8,164 nt of DNA from Ignavibacteriota bacterium (GTDB taxonomy: Bacteria > Bacteroidota > Ignavibacteria > UBA10030 > SZUA-254), in NCBI GenBank assembly GCA_016191715.1, contig JACPVN010000303.1, forward strand, positions 1 through 8,164, read 5' to 3'. Position numbers and translations under genes: made by a program. How positions within the stretch are numbered: the first letter of the stretch is position 1; each line of letters opens with the position of its first letter. Under the pieces are notes generated by a model. That model was given only the letters and a program-made list of their open reading frames with translations. It ran no database searches and was not told the DNA's origin. Below, in pieces: positions 5,264 through 8,164 of this stretch.

Positions 5264-6547
5264 TTACCCTGCCGCATTACAAATGCAAACGTTCTGTCCA
5301 TACGTTTCGTAGTGTGTGACGTTCGGTTCAAGTTCAAGCAAGTATTCCTTGTCCTTCGGATAATAGACAGCGCGTTCGATGTTCTCTCCGGAAAATTTCC
5401 GTATCGCATCATACGATTCCCAGAAGGAAAGAAACAGAAAATGCGCCTTATCTTCCTGAATACTGTGCATCACGACGACGCCACGATTTCCTTCTGTCTT
5501 CCTGCAATCGTCCTCACCTGTTTCACGGAGATAGGCAAGGTATTCTTCTGCTTTTGATGCAGGTGTTACTCCGTGCCACATCCTCGTAATGAGGGATTGA
5601 TTTATTTCTTGATTTTCGTTCGATTGTTTCGCGACGGGTTCTTCTTTTCCGGTTGATGAACGCTTCGTTACAATCAATACAACCGCAACTACGATAATTG
5701 CCGCTGCGATGAATGTTGTCTGCGTCAGCGTTTCGTCTGCAAACAACCATCCGACAAAAACCGCCACTACCGGATTGACATACGCATACGTCGCCACCCG
5801 TGAAGGCGTTGTCGCTCCGAGCAGAAAAACGTACGCCATGAATCCAACTGAACCGAACGAAATCAAATACAGCAATGAAAGAAATGAAATCGTCGAAACG
5901 TTTTCCACAGAATATGTTTGATTTTCTCCGGCGATGAGCGATGCAAGCAACAGCATCATGCCCCCGGATAACATCTGCATACTTGATGTGAGAACGGGAG
6001 AAGAAGGAAGTTTTGCTTTTTTTGTATAAAGTGTTCCCCACGCCCATGAGATAGAACCGCAAATGACTGCAAGCGCGCCGTACAAACCTGAACTTCCGTT
6101 GCTCGCCATTGTATCCGGTTGAACCAAAATAATAATTCCCGAAATACCTAATCCGATACCAAGAAAGGTTCGTATGTTCAATGTTGATTTTTCACCATAT
6201 AGTGCGCTGAACAATACTATCCAGAGCGGAATTGAGGCAACTATCAACGCGGCTAATCCCGAAGAGACATACTGTTCAGCCCAGGTAAGCGCACCGTTAC
6301 CACCGAGAAAAAGCAAGCCACCTCCAATTGCCGCACTCTTCCATTGAACAAGCGATGGCGAACCCAATCCTTTCAAACGGGCATAGAGATAAAAGATGAT
6401 ACCGGCGACAAGAAAACGTACGCCTGCCAGGAGCAACGGCGGAATAGTTTCAACACCGAAACGAATGGCAAGATACGTTGTTCCCCAGATGATATAGACC
6501 GCGGCAAACGCTGCGAATATCTTTGCATGATGTTGTTTCTCGTTCAT
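5264..6547 (-). CDS. EamA/DMT-superfamily exporter fused to a C-terminal ABM-like dimeric alpha/beta-barrel domain
   Basis: A 427-residue protein with two parts. Residues 1 to about 295 are a ten-segment drug/metabolite transporter of the YedA-like EamA type: YIIWGTTYLAIRFGVETIPP at 18-37, GALTWAEQYVSSGLAALI at 85-102, then a second EamA repeat with SWAWGTLYTKK and VATYAYVNPVVAVFVGWLFADE. A polar linker (296-317, KRSSTGKEEPVAKQSNENQE region) follows. Residues about 318-420 (SLITRMWHGVTP, EYLAYL, TEGNRGVVVM, HFLFLSFWES, VYYPKDKEYLLELEP) match a stand-alone ABM/dimeric ferredoxin-like barrel protein. The domain starts where the separate protein would normally begin, which argues for gene fusion. 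The tail ends in CICNAAG. A strong AGGAG (complement of 6556-6560) lies 8 bases before the ATG and inside the regulator's last codons, so translation is probably coupled. The exported substrate and the ABM role (enzyme, sensor or quencher) are unknown. Confidence 0.9.
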   Translation of the reverse strand: MNEKQHHAKIFAAFAAVYIIWGTTYLAIRFGVETIPPLLLAGVRFLVAGIIFYLYARLKGLGSPSLVQWKSAAIGGGLLFLGGNGALTWAEQYVSSGLAALIVASIPLWIVLFSALYGEKSTLNIRTFLGIGLGISGIIILVQPDTMASNGSSGLYGALAVICGSISWAWGTLYTKKAKLPSSPVLTSSMQMLSGGMMLLLASLIAGENQTYSVENVSTISFLSLLYLISFGSVGFMAYVFLLGATTPSRVATYAYVNPVVAVFVGWLFADETLTQTTFIAAAIIVVAVVLIVTKRSSTGKEEPVAKQSNENQEINQSLITRMWHGVTPASKAEEYLAYLRETGEDDCRKTEGNRGVVVMHSIQEDKAHFLFLSFWESYDAIRKFSGENIERAVYYPKDKEYLLELEPNVTHYETYGQNVCICNAAG

Positions 6548-6549
6548 AA

Positions 6550-7020
6550 TTATTTCTCCTTTACTTTGATATCTAAAAAGAGTGTTGATATTTCTTTGAC
6601 CGTATCGAGGACGATGGTTGTCCTCGTGGAACGAAGTGTTTTGATTTTTCCGAACCGCTCACGAAGAATTTCCGACAGATGATTGGTATCCTTGGAACGA
6701 ACCTTGACAAGAAAACAATCTTCCCCTGCAACATGATGCACTTCCTGAACTTCCGGAATATTGGCAAGCAGTTTTGCTGTTTTTACTTCACCGATAGAAT
6801 CTTCAGTTCTTACAAACACAAAAGCAACAAGTCCGTAGTCAAGTTGCCTGGAATCAAGGTTTACCGTGTAGCCCTTGATGATGCCTTGCGCTTCTAATTT
6901 TCGAAGTCGTTCAAGAACTGCTGAGGGAGCCATGCCGACCTCCTTGGCAATTTCGGAGTTTGCGACCCGTGCGTTGGTTTGCAACATCGTCAGTATTGTG
7001 CGGTCAATTGAGTCAATCAT
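6550..7020 (-). CDS. Lrp/AsnC family transcriptional regulator
   Basis: A 156-residue DNA-binding protein of normal family length. The N-terminal winged helix-turn-helix spans about residues 1-60 (IDRTILTMLQTNARVANSEIAKEVGMAPSAVLERLRKLEAQGII). A RAM effector-binding and oligomerisation domain covers about 65-145 (AFVFVRTE, VQEVHHVAGEDCFLVKVRSKD, IKTLRSTRTTIVLDTVKE). Family members usually form dimers to octamers and respond to amino acids or related metabolites. The stop codon is two bases from the exporter's ATG, and the exporter's ribosome site lies inside this gene, so they form one operon. This arrangement is typical of a local regulator of an amino-acid or metabolite exporter. No clear Shine-Dalgarno precedes the ATG. 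Dyads in 7035-7100 are likely binding sites. The ligand is unknown. Confidence 0.95.
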   Translation of the reverse strand: MIDSIDRTILTMLQTNARVANSEIAKEVGMAPSAVLERLRKLEAQGIIKGYTVNLDSRQLDYGLVAFVFVRTEDSIGEVKTAKLLANIPEVQEVHHVAGEDCFLVKVRSKDTNHLSEILRERFGKIKTLRSTRTTIVLDTVKEISTLFLDIKVKEK

Positions 7021-7034
7021 ACAGTTTTATAGAT

Positions 7035-7049
7035 AATATTACGAATATT
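7035..7049 (-). promoter_or_regulatory. 15-bp dyad, candidate Lrp-type operator
   Basis: AATATTACGAATATT is two AATATT arms around a 3-base centre. Its length (15) and AT-rich dyad form suit Lrp/AsnC boxes. It lies 15 bases before the regulator's start codon, downstream of the proposed promoter, where a bound regulator would block its own transcription. Binding is inferred from position. Confidence 0.45.
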
Positions 7050-7050
7050 G

Positions 7051-7100
7051 TTCTGAAAAGATACAGTATTTCAGAATAAAATGCAAACGCTATTTCAGAG
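7051..7100 (-). promoter_or_regulatory. Promoter with TTTCAGA repeat array upstream of the regulator-exporter operon
   Basis: On the minus strand, TTGCAT (7086-7081) and TATCTT (7063-7058) are 17 bases apart, a plausible promoter. Over it lies a perfect 8-bp inverted repeat, TTCTGAAA (7051-7058) and TTTCAGAA (7069-7076), with a 10-base spacer. A third half-site, TTTCAGAG, is at 7093-7100. TATTTCAGA is directly repeated at 7067-7075 and 7091-7099, 24 bases apart. Such phased half-sites suit a multimeric regulator such as Lrp/AsnC. The rest of the 134-base gap (7101-7154) holds a G-rich plus-strand stretch with no clear signal. Confidence 0.45.
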
Positions 7101-7154
7101 AAAACATGGGGATTTGAAGGGTTGGGGGAGAGGCGGGATAAGAATAGGTTTACA

Positions 7155-7967
7155 TCATACGTACAACGCACTCCCAAACTCACGCCTATGCTTTAGTGTG
7201 ATTGGATGTTCTTCCCCTAAATATTTGAAAACAGCGATACATGCTTTCCTCGCACCATCGTCATCGTAATATCTGTCTGTGCGAATTACTTCGATAAATT
7301 TTTCTAACGCAACGTCAAAATCCTGAGAACAAATTGCGTTAATCGCTTCAAGATATTTCTGTTTGATTTCTTTCTCTTCCAAGTATTCAGGCTTTATCTG
7401 AAGCTCAAACAACCGCGTGATTGTTTTGATTGCTTCTATCACTTCTGCGAATTTTGGATCGTCTGTCGTTTCAATTAATTTGGATGCTGTTTCGGGAGAT
7501 TCAAATAGTTGAGTTTTGGCGAGATAGACTTTCGCTTCCTTATTCTCCGGTTCTTCAGCAAGAACATTTTGCAGGAGTAGTTGGGCATCAAATATCTTGC
7601 CTGTGTTAAGCAACGCTTTTGCTTCTTCGAGTTCATGTTTAATTTTGCTTGGTAAATATTTTTCTAACCACTGAACAATCATTTGTTCCGGCAACGCTCC
7701 GGAGAATTCACCGATGATTTGTCCCTGAGAAAACAACTTCACATTCGGAATGCTTTGAATCCCATACGCGGCGGCAATGTCTTGCAATTCTTCAGTGTTG
7801 ACTTTTGCCAACTCCCACTTTTCCACATTCTTCTGAGCAAGTCGCTCTAAAACCGGGCCAAGCATCCGGCACGGAGCGCACCACTCAGCCCAGAAATCTA
7901 CGAGAACGGGAATGTGAAAACTTCGTTCAAGGACTTGCGTTCGGAAATCTGTAATATCGTGGTTCAT
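7155..7967 (-). CDS. cnoX: CnoX/YbbN-type thioredoxin with C-terminal TPR domain
   Basis: A 270-residue cytosolic protein, close to the usual 280-300 of the family. Residues 1-108 form a thioredoxin fold: VLVDFWAEWCAPC at 21-33 with active cysteines 30 and 33, the buried Asp24, and the cis-proline in SIP at 74. Residues about 110-270 are helical TPR-like repeats (HELEEAKALLNTGKIFDAQLLL, EEPENKEAKVYLA, CSQDFDVALEKFIEVIRTDRYYDDDGARKACIAVF), as in CnoX, a chaperone-redoxin that protects proteins from oxidation and aggregation and hands them to GroEL or DnaK. Unlike E. coli CnoX, which lacks the CxxC pair, this one keeps it, so it may also reduce disulfides or mixed disulfides. The start codon lies 6 bases after the methyltransferase stop and has only a weak A-rich leader. 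Co-transcription with that gene is likely. The functional call rests on domain order. Confidence 0.9.
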   Translation of the reverse strand: MNHDITDFRTQVLERSFHIPVLVDFWAEWCAPCRMLGPVLERLAQKNVEKWELAKVNTEELQDIAAAYGIQSIPNVKLFSQGQIIGEFSGALPEQMIVQWLEKYLPSKIKHELEEAKALLNTGKIFDAQLLLQNVLAEEPENKEAKVYLAKTQLFESPETASKLIETTDDPKFAEVIEAIKTITRLFELQIKPEYLEEKEIKQKYLEAINAICSQDFDVALEKFIEVIRTDRYYDDDGARKACIAVFKYLGEEHPITLKHRREFGSALYV

Positions 7968-7973
7968 ATTCTT

Positions 7974-8164
7974 TTACTTTTTAAAAAACATATCACGCTC
8001 AGAGGCAATTCTTTTCTGAGCAATCTTTACGTACTCTTCACTTACATCATAGCCGACAAAATGTCGCTGCGATTTCTGCGCGGCAACACAGGTCGTTCCA
8101 CTTCCTGAAAACGGGTCCAGCACAACATCACCTTCAAATGTATAAAGTTGAATCAAACGATAGG
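7974..8164 (-). CDS. Beta-type DNA methyltransferase (N4-cytosine/N6-adenine), C-terminal fragment
   Basis: The reading frame is open to the window edge and ends at a TAA (complement of 7974-7976), so only about the last 62 residues are visible. YRLIQLYTFEGDVVLDPFSGSGTT, followed by CVAAQKSQRHFVGYDVSEEYVKIAQKRI, is the SAM-binding motif I and its following strands. In beta-class amino-methyltransferases this block lies near the C-terminus, after the DPPY catalytic motif. The protein therefore probably ends normally here, with DPPY upstream, out of view. The enzyme would transfer methyl groups to cytosine N4 or adenine N6; the two cannot be separated from this piece. Apparent TTG/ATG starts in this segment are internal. 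No restriction enzyme is visible on the downstream side; the next gene is the thioredoxin-TPR protein. Confidence 0.88.
   Translation of the reverse strand, partial: YRLIQLYTFEGDVVLDPFSGSGTTCVAAQKSQRHFVGYDVSEEYVKIAQKRIASERDMFFKK

Noticed and set aside
5523..6062. Open frame of about 179 codons within the EamA gene
   Set aside because: Its translation is basic and cysteine-rich with no recognisable fold, and the overlapping EamA frame is fully supported.
7101..7154. G-rich stretch (GGGG, GGGTTGGGGG, GGCGGG) as a G-quadruplex or terminator
   Set aside because: Runs are irregular and there is no stem with a T tract on either strand. It is too weak to call.

Overview
The window is a moderately AT-leaning bacterial chromosomal segment with ordinary housekeeping and accessory genes and no phage or transposon genes. 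Several traits point to the Bacteroidota/Chlorobi/Ignavibacteria side of the tree: a secreted, apparently lipid-anchored FN3 plus YCF48-type propeller protein, tRNAs with no encoded CCA, weak or absent Shine-Dalgarno sequences on several genes, and AT-rich intergenic repeats (CTACTCA and TTTTGCATT types). This placement is an inference from style, not from a marker gene.

Layout. 1-851 (+): C-terminal part of an N6-adenine DNA methyltransferase that begins outside the window. 911-2305 (+): complete metallo-beta-lactamase/beta-CASP/RMMBL RNA-processing nuclease. 2315-2388: inverted-repeat cluster between convergent genes. 2385-3932 (-): secreted Ig-like/FN3/seven-Asp-box protein. 4044-4272 (+): tRNA-Gly(CCC) and tRNA-Val(UAC), separated by a long AT-rich foldback. 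4273-4424: structured non-coding stretch containing what looks like a decayed copy of the tRNA-Val. 4493-5245 (+): TSUP (TauE/SafE) permease. 5264-6547 (-): EamA/DMT exporter fused to a C-terminal dimeric alpha/beta-barrel (ABM-like) domain. 6550-7020 (-): Lrp/AsnC regulator directly upstream of the exporter and translationally close to it. 7021-7110: promoter/operator region with several dyads. 7155-7967 (-): CnoX/YbbN-type thioredoxin-TPR protein. 7974-8164 (-): C-terminal part of a beta-type (DPFSGSGTT) DNA methyltransferase that begins outside the window.

How the genes work together. The clearest unit is the regulator-exporter pair: an Lrp/AsnC regulator, a likely self-controlled promoter with dyad repeats, and an inner-membrane exporter carrying a cytosolic ABM-like domain. 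This is a plausible metabolite sensing and efflux module, and the fusion is the most unusual protein in the window. The thioredoxin-TPR gene starts 6 bases after the methyltransferase stop, so those two are probably co-transcribed. The tRNA pair has its own promoter. The two methyltransferase fragments at the edges belong to different structural classes and have no restriction endonuclease beside them within view.

No CRISPR array, insertion sequence, integrase, toxin-antitoxin pair or biosynthetic cluster is visible.
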